The notes beneath the pieces were generated by a model, which was not told where the DNA came from, did no database searches, and worked only from the letters and a program-made list of their open reading frames with translations. Shown in pieces: positions 27,117 to 36,296 of a DNA stretch of 64,000 nucleotides. The stretch spans positions 992,001-1,056,000 of the forward strand of contig NZ_OW824151.1 of NCBI RefSeq assembly GCF_942548115.1. Direction: 5' to 3'. Positions within the stretch are counted from its first letter, which is position 1; every line of letters begins with the position of its first letter. A program made the position numbers and the translations under genes. The DNA is from Aeromicrobium sp. Leaf245 (GTDB lineage Bacteria; Actinomycetota; Actinomycetes; Propionibacteriales; Nocardioidaceae).

Positions 27117-27177
27117 CCATGGTGAGCGGGGGAGAGCCATGGTGAGCTCGCGATTCCCATCACGTGATGGGAATCGC
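27117..27177. promoter_or_regulatory. Perfect 28-bp palindrome and CCATGGTGAGC direct repeats upstream of the tauD-like gene
   Basis: Between the tauD-like start and the ptsI stop, 27150-27177 is a perfect palindrome with half-site GCGATTCCCATCAC (centre CACGTG). Beside it CCATGGTGAGC occurs twice, at 27118-27128 and 27138-27148, preceded by inverted CTCACC motifs near 27100. The structure may be an operator for the dioxygenase gene, the 3' hairpin of ptsI, or both. No T tract follows on either strand, which argues against a simple terminator. Confidence 0.6.
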
Positions 27178-27185
27178 CGAGCCGG

Positions 27186-28832
27186 TCAGGCGTCGAGGAC
27201 GTCGGCGACCGCGGCACGGGCCGCGGTGGGGTCGGCGGCGGCCACGGCCGCACGGGCGGCCTCCTGGCACTGGGCCAGCGTCACGGACGCGAGGCGGGCG
27301 CCCACGGGACGGACCGCGCCGGCGGCGCACGACAGGGACGTGACGCCGAGACCCACCAGCACGCACGCGAGCGCGGGGTCGGCGGCGGCCTCCCCGCAGA
27401 CGCCGACCGGCTTGCCGGCACGCTCCCCGGCTCGCGCCACGGCCTCCACGAGCACCAGGAGACCGGGCTGCCAGGGATCGGTCAGGTCGCCCAGCTCGGC
27501 CGACATCCGGTCGGCGGCGAACGTGTACTGGCTGAGGTCGTTCGTGCCGATGGAGACGAAGTCGACGTGCTCGAGGACGCGGTCGGCGAGCAGCGCGGCG
27601 GAGGGCGTCTCGACCATGACGCCCGGGACCAGCCCCCGCTCCCGGCACTGGGCGGCGAACGCCGCGGCCTCCGACGGGACCGAGACCATGGGTGCCATCA
27701 CCCAGACGTCTGCCTCGGTGGCGTCCGCCGCCGCCGCGACCGCGTCGAGCTGGTGGGCCAGGAGGTCGGGACGTCGGCGGGCGACCCGCAGTCCGCGCAC
27801 GCCGAGCGCCGGGTTGGCCTCGGACCCCATGTCGGCGAACGCCAGCGGCTTGTCGGAGCCGGCGTCGAGGGTGCGGACGACCACCTTGCCCGCGCCCGCC
27901 GCCTCCATGACCGCGGCGTAGATCGACGTCTGCTCCTGGACCGACGGCTCGGACGGACGGTCGAGGAAGCTGAGCTCGGTGCGGTAGAGGCCGAAGCCCT
28001 CCACCGGCTCCTGCGCGGCGCGCTCGGCGCCGGCCGCGTCCTGGACGTTGGCGAGCACCTGCACGGCGTGGCCGTCGGCGGTGCGGCCCGGACCCTCCCA
28101 CGCGGCGTCGGCGGAGCGTCGCACGGCGTCGGCCTCGACCCGGGTCCGCGCCGCGTCGGCGTCGGGGGACAGCACGACCTCTCCCGTGCCGCCGTCGACG
28201 AGGGCGGTGGCAGGCAGCTCCTGCGGCAGGTCGACGATGCCGACGACGCAGGGGATGCCCAGCTGGCGGGCGATGATCGCGGTGTGGCTCGTGGGTCCAC
28301 CGAGCCGGACGGCGATGCCCACCACGAGCGTCGGGTCCAGGCCGGCGGTGTCGGCGGGGGCGAGGTCGTCGGCCAGCAGCACCGACGGCTGGGTCGGCAC
28401 GCCGACGCCAGGCTCGGGCTGCCCGAGGATCTCGGCGACCACGCGGTCGCGCACGTCGCGCAGGTCGGTCACGCGCTCGGCCATCACGCCACCGGCGGCG
28501 GTGAACATGGCGACGAGCTCGTCGACGGCCTTGGAGGTCGACGTCGCAGGACCGTTCCCGGCGCCGGCGTGCTTCGCGACAAGGGCGGCCAGGCCGCGGT
28601 CCTGCACGAGGGCGGCCGTGGCGCTCAGCACCTCGGACGCGGAGCCGGTGGACAGGGCGGCCCGCTCCTGCAGCCGGTCGGCGACGACGGCGGCCGCCGA
28701 CGCGAACACTGCGGGGGTGTCGTCGCGAGCGGGCTCGTCGGCGGGCACGGCGGGACGGTCGCCGGGCACCAGCACGGCGCCGTGTCCCACGCCGGCCACC
28801 ACGGGGGTGCCGATGAGGGTGACCGTGGTCAT
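27186..28832 (-). CDS. ptsI: PTS enzyme I (phosphoenolpyruvate-protein phosphotransferase)
   Basis: Takes phosphate from PEP and passes it to HPr. GGPTSHTAIIARQLG holds the phosphorylated His183; the PEP-binding TIM barrel has LYRTELSFLDR, RTLDAGSDKPLAF, SIGTNDLSQYTFA and VGVCGEAAADP with the catalytic Cys. 548 aa, slightly shorter than the usual 570. ATG 28832 has an AGGA site; an upstream ATG at 28868 would fall at the predicted transcription start. It is transcribed away from fruR-fruK-fruA-ptsH, so all phosphotransfer parts for fructose are in one 6-kb cluster. Confidence 0.95.
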   Translation of the reverse strand: MTTVTLIGTPVVAGVGHGAVLVPGDRPAVPADEPARDDTPAVFASAAAVVADRLQERAALSTGSASEVLSATAALVQDRGLAALVAKHAGAGNGPATSTSKAVDELVAMFTAAGGVMAERVTDLRDVRDRVVAEILGQPEPGVGVPTQPSVLLADDLAPADTAGLDPTLVVGIAVRLGGPTSHTAIIARQLGIPCVVGIVDLPQELPATALVDGGTGEVVLSPDADAARTRVEADAVRRSADAAWEGPGRTADGHAVQVLANVQDAAGAERAAQEPVEGFGLYRTELSFLDRPSEPSVQEQTSIYAAVMEAAGAGKVVVRTLDAGSDKPLAFADMGSEANPALGVRGLRVARRRPDLLAHQLDAVAAAADATEADVWVMAPMVSVPSEAAAFAAQCRERGLVPGVMVETPSAALLADRVLEHVDFVSIGTNDLSQYTFAADRMSAELGDLTDPWQPGLLVLVEAVARAGERAGKPVGVCGEAAADPALACVLVGLGVTSLSCAAGAVRPVGARLASVTLAQCQEAARAAVAAADPTAARAAVADVLDA

Positions 28833-28874
28833 GGATTCCTGTGGGGATGTGCCCGGCATGCTTGACATGACCCG

Positions 28875-28927
28875 AGGTTATCCCGTAGAACGGCAGACAT
28901 CAACATCAAATCCACACAAATCCACAC
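28875..28927 (-). promoter_or_regulatory. ptsI promoter with tandem GTGTGGATTT operator repeats
   Basis: On the minus strand TTGATG (28903-28898) and TAACCT (28880-28875) are spaced exactly 17 nt and point to ptsI. Immediately upstream, two perfect 10-bp direct repeats GTGTGGATTT (28927-28918 and 28917-28908) abut the -35. One-helical-turn tandem repeats are typical of DeoR-family operators, so the divergent FruR-like regulator is the likely binder. The same site would sit in the fruR upstream region and could control both directions. Confidence 0.6.
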
Positions 28928-29006
28928 GATGTCGTGACGTAGCCCACGTAGCCCACGTGGGGCACGCGGCCGTGGGGACGAGGTGGACCGACCTCCAGGA
29001 GCTCCT

Positions 29007-29774
29007 GTGTACGCCGCCGAACGTCGCGCTCTCCTCGCCTCCCGCCTGAGCGAGCACGGCCGGGTCAGCGTGGTCGACGCCGCCGACGAGCTCGGTGTCT
29101 CGGGCGAGACCATCCGCCGCGACCTCGACGTCCTGCAGCGGCACGGCCTCGCTCGCCGCGTGCACGGCGGGGCGGTCGCGCGCTCGGTGGCTCAGGTCGT
29201 CGAGCTCGGGCTCACGGACCGGGAGGCGCAGCACGCCCCCGAGAAGGAGGCGATCGCTCACGCAGCCCTCGCCTTCCTCCCGGACGCCGACGGCTGGGCG
29301 GCGTTCGACGCCGGCACCAGCACGGCCGCCCTCGTCGACGCGCTCCCGGCCGACGCCGCCTTCGACGCCGTCACGCACGGCACCTCGATCGCGTCGTCGC
29401 TCGCACGTCACGAGGGTGTGTCGCTGCTGCTGGTGGGCGGCCGGGTGCGGCCCACCACGGCCGCGGCGGTCGGCGCCGACACGGTCGCGGCCTACGGGCG
29501 CATGCGTCTCGACGTCGCGTTCCTCGGCACGAACGGCATCGCGCTCGAGCGTGGCCTGACCACCCCCGACGTCGAGGAGGCCGCGGTCAAGCGAGCGGTC
29601 GTGGCCGCGGCCCGGCGCGTCGTGGTGCTGGCGGACTCCTCGAAGATCGACACCGAGTACGCCATGAGCTTCGCGCCGATCGACGAGATCGACGTGCTGG
29701 TGACCGACCGTGGCGTGGCGCGCGAGCAGGTCAGCCGCCTGGAGCGCGCCGGCGTGGAGGTCGTGGTCGCATGA
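29007..29774 (+). CDS. fruR: DeoR-family regulator of the fructose PTS genes
   Basis: A 255-aa regulator with an N-terminal DeoR helix-turn-helix (RVSVVDAADELGVSGETIRRD, then ARRVHGGAV) and a sugar-phosphate-binding DeoRC domain (FDAGTSTAALVDAL, FLGTNGIALERG, LADSSKID). Fructose-1-phosphate is the usual effector of such FruR proteins. GTG 29007 follows AGGAG at 5-nt spacing. Its stop overlaps the fruK ATG (ATGA), so regulator and pathway are coupled. Tandem repeats 80-100 nt upstream are a likely operator. Confidence 0.9.
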   Translation: MYAAERRALLASRLSEHGRVSVVDAADELGVSGETIRRDLDVLQRHGLARRVHGGAVARSVAQVVELGLTDREAQHAPEKEAIAHAALAFLPDADGWAAFDAGTSTAALVDALPADAAFDAVTHGTSIASSLARHEGVSLLLVGGRVRPTTAAAVGADTVAAYGRMRLDVAFLGTNGIALERGLTTPDVEEAAVKRAVVAAARRVVVLADSSKIDTEYAMSFAPIDEIDVLVTDRGVAREQVSRLERAGVEVVVA

Positions 29775-30748
29775 TCGTCACGCTCACCGCGCACCCCGCC
29801 ATCGACCGGCTGGTCGCGCTCGACGGCCCCCTCCGGCGCGGAGCCGTGCTGCGCACCGCGCCGTCCTCCGACCAGCCCGGGGGCAAGGGCCTCAACGTGG
29901 CCCGGGTGGTGCAGGCCGCCGGGGTCCCCGTGCGTGCCGTGGTCCCCGTGGCTCCCGACGACGCACTGCTCACCGCACTGCGCCCCACCGGTCTCGCGGT
30001 CGTCGTGGTGCCGGTCGCCGGGTCCACCCGCGTGAACCTGACGCTCGCGGAGCCCGACGGCACGACGACCAAGCTCAACGCGCCAGGCACCTCGCCCGCC
30101 CCGGCCGAGCTCGACGCGCTCGCCTCGGCCCTCGTCGACGCCGCCCGCGGAGCGACCTGGGTGGCGCTGTGCGGCTCGCTACCCCCGGGCGTCCCGGTCG
30201 ACTGGTACGCGGCTCTGCTCCCTCGTCTGCGCGCCACAGGCGTCCGGGTCGCGGTCGACACGTCCGGACCGGCACTCGACGCCGTGCTCGCCCTCGACGG
30301 ATCGGGGCCGGCCGAGCACGCGCCCGACGTCGTGAAGCCGAACGGCCACGAGCTGGTGGAGCTGATCGGCGGCGACGCCGAGGCCATCGAGTCCGACCCG
30401 TCCCTGGCCGCGGCCGAGGCGCAGCGGCTGCGCGCCGAGCGCGGCCCCGGCGAGGTGCTGCTGACGCTCGGCGCCACCGGCGCGGTGCTGGCCACCGCGC
30501 GCGGCACCTGGTTCTGCCCGTCGCCCCCGATCACGCCCCGCAGCACCGTGGGGGCCGGCGACGCCTCCCTCGCCGGGCTTCTGCTCGCCCGCGAGAGCGG
30601 CGCCGACGACGAAGGCGCCCTCGCCTCCGCGGTGGCGCACGGCAGCGCCGCCGCCGCCCTCGAGGGCTCCACGCCACCCACCCCCGCCGACGTCGACGCC
30701 CTCGTGCCCACCACGGCGCGTGCACTCGGCGTCACCGCGCTGTCCTGA
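29771..30748 (+). CDS. fruK: 1-phosphofructokinase
   Basis: PfkB-family kinase converting fructose-1-phosphate to fructose-1,6-bisphosphate. Starts MIVTLTAHPAIDRLVAL and contains PGGKGLNVARV, the LCGSLPPGVP segment and the C-terminal anion-hole and base motif STVGAGDASLAG with catalytic Asp. At 325 aa it is normal length, with an Ala-rich C-terminus. It overlaps fruR by four nt and is followed after 49 nt by fruA. Confidence 0.94.
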   Translation: MIVTLTAHPAIDRLVALDGPLRRGAVLRTAPSSDQPGGKGLNVARVVQAAGVPVRAVVPVAPDDALLTALRPTGLAVVVVPVAGSTRVNLTLAEPDGTTTKLNAPGTSPAPAELDALASALVDAARGATWVALCGSLPPGVPVDWYAALLPRLRATGVRVAVDTSGPALDAVLALDGSGPAEHAPDVVKPNGHELVELIGGDAEAIESDPSLAAAEAQRLRAERGPGEVLLTLGATGAVLATARGTWFCPSPPITPRSTVGAGDASLAGLLLARESGADDEGALASAVAHGSAAAALEGSTPPTPADVDALVPTTARALGVTALS

Positions 30749-30797
30749 CCGTCCTGCTCGTCCACTCCCGCACCGCTCCCACCGAGAGAAGAACACC

Positions 30798-32873
30798 ATG
30801 TCCCGCCTGATCACCCCCGCCCTCGTGGCGCTCGACGCCGACCTCGGGGCCGACGCGTCGTCCGTCGTCGCGGCGCTCGCCACGCGCGTGGCCGACGCCG
30901 GGCGCGCCACCTCCGCCGACGCGCTCGCCGCCGACGTCATGGCCCGCGAGGCCACCTCCGCCACGGGTCTGCCCGGCGGGATCGCCATCCCGCACTGCCG
31001 CTCCGAGGCCGTCACGGAGCCGACGCTCGCCTTCGCCCGTCTCGAGCCGCGGGCCGACTTCGGTGCACCCGACGGGGGCGCGGACCTCGTCTTCCTGATC
31101 GCCGCCCCGGCCGGCACCGACGCGAGCCACCTCGCGCTCCTGTCCACCCTGGCCCGCGCCCTGGTGCGTGCGGAGTTCACCGCCGCGCTGCGCTCGGCCA
31201 CGTCGGCCGACGAGATCGTCGCTCTCGTCGACGAGGTCGTGGACCCGAAGCCGGCCACGGCTTCGTCCGGAACGGCCGACGCGGCGGAGGGAGCGGCGGC
31301 GTCGCCGGCCGCCCCGGCCCCCACCACCGCCACCGACACGCGCGCCGCCGTCGTGCGGGTCGTGGCGGTCACCGCGTGCCCCACCGGCATCGCCCACACC
31401 TACATGGCGGCCGACTCGCTCGTGCAGGCCGGCGAGCGCGCGGGCATCGACCTCCAGGTCGAGACGCAGGGCTCCTCGGGCGCTCGCCCGCTCAACGCCG
31501 CGACCATCGCCGGGGCCGACGCGGTCATCTTCGCCACGGACGTGGGCGTGAAGGACGCCTCGCGGTTCGCCGGGAAGCCGGTCATCGTGAGCGGTGTCAA
31601 GCGCGCCATCAACGAGCCCGACACGATGGTCTCCGAGGCCGTCGCCGCCGCATCGGACCCGACGGCCAAGCGGGTCGACGGCCAGGCCGCCGCGCAGGCC
31701 GACGAGTCGTCGTCGGGAGCAGGCCTGGGCCTGAAGCTGCGGCAGTGGCTGCTCACGGGCGTCAGCTACATGATCCCGTTCGTCGCCGCCGGCGGCCTGC
31801 TCATCGCCCTGGGCTTCCTGTTCGCCGGATACGACATCACCGGCGAGGGCAACAAGATCGCGCTCGAGAACACCCTGTGGGACCTGCCGGCCGCTGGTGA
31901 GCACGCGCTCTTCGGCAGTGCGCTCGCGACCTACATCGGCGCGCTGCTCTTCTCGCTCGGCGGGTGGGCCTTCGGATTCCTCGTGCCGGCGCTCGCGGGC
32001 TACATCGCCTACGCCATCGCCGACCGTCCGGGCATCGCGCCCGGCTTCGTCATGGGCTTCCTGGCCAACCAGGTCGGCGCGGGCTTCCTCGGCGGCATCG
32101 TCGGCGGCCTCCTGGCGGGTGTCATCGCCCACCAGATCGCCAAGCGCCCGGCGCCGCGCTGGCTCTCCGGCCTCATGCCGGTCGTCATCATCCCGCTCGT
32201 CACGACGTTGATCGCCGGTCTGCTGATGCTCATGGTGCTCGGCAAGCCGATCGCCGACTTCTCGGCCGGCCTCACCGACCGGCTGAACGGCATGTCGGGC
32301 AGCTCGATCATCCTGCTGGGCGCCGTCCTCGGCGCGATGATGGGCTTCGACCTCGGCGGCCCGGTCAACAAGGCGGCCTACGTCTTCGCCACCACCGGCC
32401 TCACGGCCGAGGCGATCGCCTCCGGCGGCACGGAGGTCAAGATCATGGCTGCCGTGATGATCGCCGGCATGGTCCCGCCGCTCGCCATGGCGCTGTCGAC
32501 GGCCGTCCGCTCGACGCTCTACACCGAGGCCGAGAAGGAGAACGGCAAGGCCGCCTGGCTGCTCGGTGCCGCCTTCATCAGCGAGGGGGCCATCCCGTTC
32601 GCCGCGGCCGACCCGCTGCGCGTCATCCCCTCGATGATGCTCGGCTCCGCCACGGCGGGCGCGATCTCGATGGGCGCGGGCGTCACGCTCGCCGCCCCGC
32701 ACGGTGGCATCTTCGTGCTGTTCGCGGTCGACCACGTGCTGTGGTTCCTGGTGGCGCTCGTCATCGGCACGCTCGTGAGCGCCGCGTCCGTGACGCTGCT
32801 CAAGCAGCTGCGGACCGAGAAGACCGGCACCGAGTTCGAGCACGTCTACACCCGCGTCCCCGTCGACGCCTGA
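30798..32873 (+). CDS. fruA: Fructose PTS permease EIIABC
   Basis: Imports fructose and phosphorylates it at C1. The 691-aa protein has domains in order A-B-C: EIIA (residues 1-150, GGIAIPHCRS with His66), an Ala/Pro linker, EIIB (185-290, VAVTACPTGIAHTYMAA with Cys194), and EIIC (about 320-680) with some eight to nine membrane segments and the GFDLGGPVNKAAY and AAPHGGIFVLF loops. GAGAGAAG precedes ATG 30798. It lies between fruK and ptsH and would be induced with them. Confidence 0.95.
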   Translation: MSRLITPALVALDADLGADASSVVAALATRVADAGRATSADALAADVMAREATSATGLPGGIAIPHCRSEAVTEPTLAFARLEPRADFGAPDGGADLVFLIAAPAGTDASHLALLSTLARALVRAEFTAALRSATSADEIVALVDEVVDPKPATASSGTADAAEGAAASPAAPAPTTATDTRAAVVRVVAVTACPTGIAHTYMAADSLVQAGERAGIDLQVETQGSSGARPLNAATIAGADAVIFATDVGVKDASRFAGKPVIVSGVKRAINEPDTMVSEAVAAASDPTAKRVDGQAAAQADESSSGAGLGLKLRQWLLTGVSYMIPFVAAGGLLIALGFLFAGYDITGEGNKIALENTLWDLPAAGEHALFGSALATYIGALLFSLGGWAFGFLVPALAGYIAYAIADRPGIAPGFVMGFLANQVGAGFLGGIVGGLLAGVIAHQIAKRPAPRWLSGLMPVVIIPLVTTLIAGLLMLMVLGKPIADFSAGLTDRLNGMSGSSIILLGAVLGAMMGFDLGGPVNKAAYVFATTGLTAEAIASGGTEVKIMAAVMIAGMVPPLAMALSTAVRSTLYTEAEKENGKAAWLLGAAFISEGAIPFAAADPLRVIPSMMLGSATAGAISMGAGVTLAAPHGGIFVLFAVDHVLWFLVALVIGTLVSAASVTLLKQLRTEKTGTEFEHVYTRVPVDA

Positions 32874-32901
32874 CATCCCACCCCCTCCGAGAGGAACCAC
32901 C

Positions 32902-33159
32902 ATGCCCAGCAAGACCGTCACCGTCGGCTCCGCCGTCGGCCTGCACGCCCGACCTGCCGCCACCATCGCCGCGGCAGCGGCCGAGCAGTCCTCACCCGTC
33001 ACGCTCACCGCGCCCGGCGGCGAGCCCGTCGACGCCGGATCGGCGCTGATGATCATGACGCTGGGCGCCGCCCAGGGCACCGAGATCGTCGTGCAGGGCG
33101 ACGACCAGGCCGCGGTCGACGCGGTCGCCGCACTCGTCGAGGCCGACCTCGACGCCTGA
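32902..33159 (+). CDS. ptsH: Phosphocarrier protein HPr
   Basis: An 85-aa carrier relaying phosphate from enzyme I to EIIA. GLHARPA contains the phosphorylated His15. The regulatory-serine region reads AGSALMIMTLGA (Ser47); HPr kinase is generally absent from actinobacteria, so regulatory phosphorylation is doubtful. GAGAGG lies before ATG 32902. Last gene of the fruR-fruK-fruA-ptsH operon. It appears to be a general HPr, since enzyme I is divergent next door. Confidence 0.95.
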   Translation: MPSKTVTVGSAVGLHARPAATIAAAAAEQSSPVTLTAPGGEPVDAGSALMIMTLGAAQGTEIVVQGDDQAAVDAVAALVEADLDA

Positions 33160-33311
33160 GCACCGGCCCCTGAGCACGAGCCGCGCCACCCTCGCCGTCC
33201 ACGGCGGGGGTGGCGGTCGTTACGCCCAGGGTGAACAGCGGAACACCCGGCCCCGGGTTCCAGTTGTGTGACGTACGTGGACGTCCCGCAGTGCGCTGGG
33301 GCACCCGCACC

Positions 33312-33317
33312 TAGACT
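33312..33317 (+). promoter_or_regulatory. TAGACT -10 box of clpC
   Basis: TAGACT lies 30 nt before the clpC ATG, with AAGGGGG as ribosome-binding site downstream. No clear -35 is seen at 17-18 nt. An imperfect inverted repeat GTGCG...CGCAC (33291-33310) sits just upstream of the box and could be a regulator site; it does not match the ClgR motif well enough to name. Confidence 0.45.
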
Positions 33318-33347
33318 GACAAGAACACACCCGATCAAGGGGGCCCC

Positions 33348-35861
33348 ATGTTCGAGAGGTTCACCGACCGCGCCCGTCGCGTCGTCGTGCTCGCCCAAGA
33401 AGAGGCGCGCATGCTCAGCCACAACTACATCGGCACCGAGCACATCCTCCTCGGCCTCATCCACGAGGGTGAAGGCGTCGCCGCCAAGGCCCTGGAGAGC
33501 CTCGACATCTCGCTCGAGGCCGTCCGCGGACAGGTCGAGGACATCATCGGCCAGGGCCAGCAGGCGCCCAGCGGGCACATCCCGTTCACGCCGCGCGCCA
33601 AGAAGGTCCTCGAGCTCAGCCTCCGCGAGGCGCTGCAGCTCGGCCACAACTACATCGGCACCGAGCACATCCTGCTCGGCCTGATCCGCGAGGGCGAGGG
33701 CGTCGCCGCCCAGGTCCTCGTCAAGCTCGGCGCCGACCTCAACCGCGTCCGCCAGCAGGTCATCCAGCTGGTCTCCGGCTTCCAGGGCAAGGAGGCCGAG
33801 ACCTCCGGCGCCCCCGCCGAGGCCGCGCCCAGCACGTCGGCCGTGCTCGACCAGTTCGGTCGCAACCTCACGCAGGCCGCCCGCGAGGGCAAGCTCGACC
33901 CCGTGATCGGACGCGAGAACCAGATCGAGCGCGTCATGCAGGTCCTCAGCCGCCGCACCAAGAACAACCCGGTGCTCATCGGCGAGCCCGGCGTCGGCAA
34001 GACGACGGTCGTCGAGGGTCTCGCCCAGGACATCGTCCGCGGCGACGTGCCCGAGACGCTCAAGGACAAGCAGATCTACACGCTCGACCTCGGCGCGCTC
34101 GTGGCCGGCTCGCGCTACCGCGGCGACTTCGAGGAGCGCCTCAAGAAGGTGCTCAAGGAGATCCGCACCCGCGGCGACATCATCCTGTTCATCGACGAGA
34201 TCCACACCCTCGTCGGTGCCGGTGCCGCCGAGGGCGCGATCGACGCCGCCAGCATCCTCAAGCCCATGCTGGCCCGTGGTGAGCTGCAGACCATCGGCGC
34301 CACGACGCTCGACGAGTTCCGCAAGCACTTCGAGAAGGACGCGGCGCTCGAGCGCCGCTTCCAGCCGATCCAGGTGCCGGAGCCGTCGATCGCCCACACG
34401 ATCGACATGCTCAAGGGCCTGCGCGACCGGTACGAGGCGCACCACCGCGTCACCATCACCGACGACGCGCTGGTCGCGGCCGCCACGCTGGCCGACCGCT
34501 ACGTCTCCGACCGGTTCCTGCCGGACAAGGCCATCGACCTCATCGACGAGGCCGGCTCTCGCTTGCGCATCCGCCGCATGACGGCTCCGCCGGACCTCAA
34601 GGAGTTCGACGAGAAGATCGCCGACGTCCGCCGCCGCAAGGAGGGCGCCATCGACGCGCAGGACTTCGAGGCCGCGGCCTCCCTGCGCGACGAGGAGAAG
34701 AAGCTCATCCTCGCCAAGGCCGAGCGTGAGAAGGCCTGGAAGGCCGGCGACATGGACGTCGTGGCCGTCGTCGACGAGGAGCTCGTCGCCGAGGTCCTGG
34801 CGCTCGCCACCGGCATCCCGATCGTCAAGCTGACCGAGGAGGAGTCCGGCCGCCTGCTCAACATGGAGGCCGAGCTGCACAAGCGGGTCATCGGCCAGGA
34901 CCAGGCCATCAGGGCCCTCAGCCGTGCCATCCGCCGCACGCGTGCGGGTCTGAAGGACCCGCGTCGTCCCGGTGGGTCGTTCATCTTCGCCGGGCCCTCG
35001 GGCGTCGGCAAGACGTGGCTGTCCAAGGCGCTCGCCAACTTCCTGTTCGGCGACGACGACGCGCTCATCCAGCTCGACATGAGCGAGTACAGCGAGAAGC
35101 ACACCGTGGCACGACTGTTCGGTGCGCCTCCCGGCTACGTCGGCTACGAGGAGGGCGGCCAGCTCACCGAGAAGGTGCGCCGCAAGCCCTTCAGCGTGGT
35201 GCTGTTCGACGAGGTCGAGAAGGCCCACCCGGACATCTTCAACTCGCTGCTGCAGATCCTGGAGGAAGGTCGCCTGACCGACTCCCAGGGCCGCGTGGTC
35301 GACTTCAAGAACACCGTGATCATCATGACCACGAACCTCGGCTCGCGTGACATCGGCAAGGGCGTCTCGCTCGGCTTCGCCGACGCGAACAACACGATGG
35401 GGTCGTACGACCGGATGAAGGCCAAGGTCTCCGAGGAGCTCAAGCAGCACTTCCGGCCCGAGTTCCTCAACCGTGTCGACGAGATCGTGGTGTTCCCGCC
35501 GCTCACGCAGGACGAGATCATCCAGATGGTCGACATGATGGTCCGCAACCTCGAGGACCGTCTGCGCGACAAGGACATGGGCATCGAGCTCACGACCGCG
35601 GCCAAGGACCTGCTCGCGCGTCGCGGGTTCGACCCGGTGCTCGGTGCGCGCCCCCTGCGCCGCACCATCCAGCGCGAGATCGAGGACACGCTGGCCGAGA
35701 AGATGCTCTTCGGTGAGCTTCGGGCCGGCGAGATCGTCCTGGTCGACGTCGAGGGCGAGGGTGCCGAGGCCGTGTTCACGTTCGTGGGCACGCCCAAGGC
35801 CGACCTCGAGCTGACCGAGGGCCACGACCCGCTCGCGGTCGAGGCAGGCAGCTCCGAGTAG
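33348..35861 (+). CDS. clpC: ATP-dependent Clp protease ATPase subunit ClpC
   Basis: Hsp100 unfoldase that feeds substrates to ClpP. The 837-aa protein has two N-terminal Clp repeats ([11 protein letters not shown] twice), AAA domain 1 with GEPGVGKTT (212-220), a UVR/M-domain segment (about 420-455), and AAA domain 2 with GPSGVGKTW near residue 550; the last residue of this second Walker A is Trp where many homologues have Glu. Sensor and arginine-finger regions look intact. It corresponds to mycobacterial clpC1, which follows lysS; the PTS cluster is inserted between. Confidence 0.96.
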   Translation: MFERFTDRARRVVVLAQEEARMLSHNYIGTEHILLGLIHEGEGVAAKALESLDISLEAVRGQVEDIIGQGQQAPSGHIPFTPRAKKVLELSLREALQLGHNYIGTEHILLGLIREGEGVAAQVLVKLGADLNRVRQQVIQLVSGFQGKEAETSGAPAEAAPSTSAVLDQFGRNLTQAAREGKLDPVIGRENQIERVMQVLSRRTKNNPVLIGEPGVGKTTVVEGLAQDIVRGDVPETLKDKQIYTLDLGALVAGSRYRGDFEERLKKVLKEIRTRGDIILFIDEIHTLVGAGAAEGAIDAASILKPMLARGELQTIGATTLDEFRKHFEKDAALERRFQPIQVPEPSIAHTIDMLKGLRDRYEAHHRVTITDDALVAAATLADRYVSDRFLPDKAIDLIDEAGSRLRIRRMTAPPDLKEFDEKIADVRRRKEGAIDAQDFEAAASLRDEEKKLILAKAEREKAWKAGDMDVVAVVDEELVAEVLALATGIPIVKLTEEESGRLLNMEAELHKRVIGQDQAIRALSRAIRRTRAGLKDPRRPGGSFIFAGPSGVGKTWLSKALANFLFGDDDALIQLDMSEYSEKHTVARLFGAPPGYVGYEEGGQLTEKVRRKPFSVVLFDEVEKAHPDIFNSLLQILEEGRLTDSQGRVVDFKNTVIIMTTNLGSRDIGKGVSLGFADANNTMGSYDRMKAKVSEELKQHFRPEFLNRVDEIVVFPPLTQDEIIQMVDMMVRNLEDRLRDKDMGIELTTAAKDLLARRGFDPVLGARPLRRTIQREIEDTLAEKMLFGELRAGEIVLVDVEGEGAEAVFTFVGTPKADLELTEGHDPLAVEAGSSE

Positions 35862-35875
35862 CAGAACGCAGCAGT

Positions 35876-35922
35876 CACGACGACGGCGTCCGATCCCTCC
35901 GGGATTGGACGCCGTCGTCGTG
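35876..35922. terminator. Very strong hairpin after clpC (candidate terminator)
   Basis: A perfect 16-bp stem, CACGACGACGGCGTCC (35876-35891) with its complement at 35907-35922, encloses a further ATCCC/GGGAT stem with a three-base loop. It begins 15 nt past the clpC stop. There is no T tract, so termination would have to rely on the stem, as is common in high-GC actinobacteria. It stands 18 nt before the next start codon. Confidence 0.6.
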
Positions 35923-35940
35923 CTGGGCGAGGATGCGGGG

Positions 35941-36258
35941 ATGACCTCGAAGGCCAAGAAGCTCCTCATCGTCGCCGCAGCCCTCGTGGTGGCAGGCGTC
36001 CTCGCCTTCGCACTGCAGCCGGGTGAGCCCGAGGCCGTGTGCGTGCAGGAGGGCACGCCCTCGTCCGGCTTCGTCGACGAGGACCAGGGTGGGTGCCCGA
36101 TCTCGATCGAGAGCTACGAGGAGATCGCCGACTACCGGTCGGCGCCGAAGCCCTTCCGGATCGCCGGGCTGCTCCTGCTCGTCGCGGGCGTGGGCGCGGG
36201 TGTGGCCGCCCTCGTCATCGGCCGCCGTGGAGGCGCGAGCTCGCCGAACGCTCCCTGA
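35941..36258 (+). CDS. Small two-TM membrane protein, unknown function
   Basis: A 105-aa protein with a hydrophobic segment after a basic N-terminus (residues 9-26), an extracytoplasmic loop of about 50 residues with two cysteines (VCVQEG and GGCPIS) that could form a disulfide, and a second hydrophobic segment (about 75-96) followed by RRGG. No family recognised. ATG 35941 is close behind the clpC hairpin, so its own promoter is uncertain. It converges on mutY with a 38-nt gap. Confidence 0.65.
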   Translation: MTSKAKKLLIVAAALVVAGVLAFALQPGEPEAVCVQEGTPSSGFVDEDQGGCPISIESYEEIADYRSAPKPFRIAGLLLLVAGVGAGVAALVIGRRGGASSPNAP

Positions 36259-36296
36259 GCCCCTGAGTCACGCCGCAGCGTCGCCGAGGCGCGCGC

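Noticed and set aside
33241-33347. ClgR operator upstream of clpC
   Set aside because: Only an imperfect GTGCG/CGCAC inverted repeat is present; spacing and half-sites do not fit the ClgR consensus I know.
30732-36056. Very long open frame on the minus strand across fruA, ptsH and clpC
   Set aside because: It is antisense to well-supported genes; high GC removes stop codons from the complementary frames. The translation is low complexity and has no domain. The same applies to minus-strand frames over 949-4980 and 45115-48138 beyond the BASS gene, and the plus-strand frame over 9114-13127.
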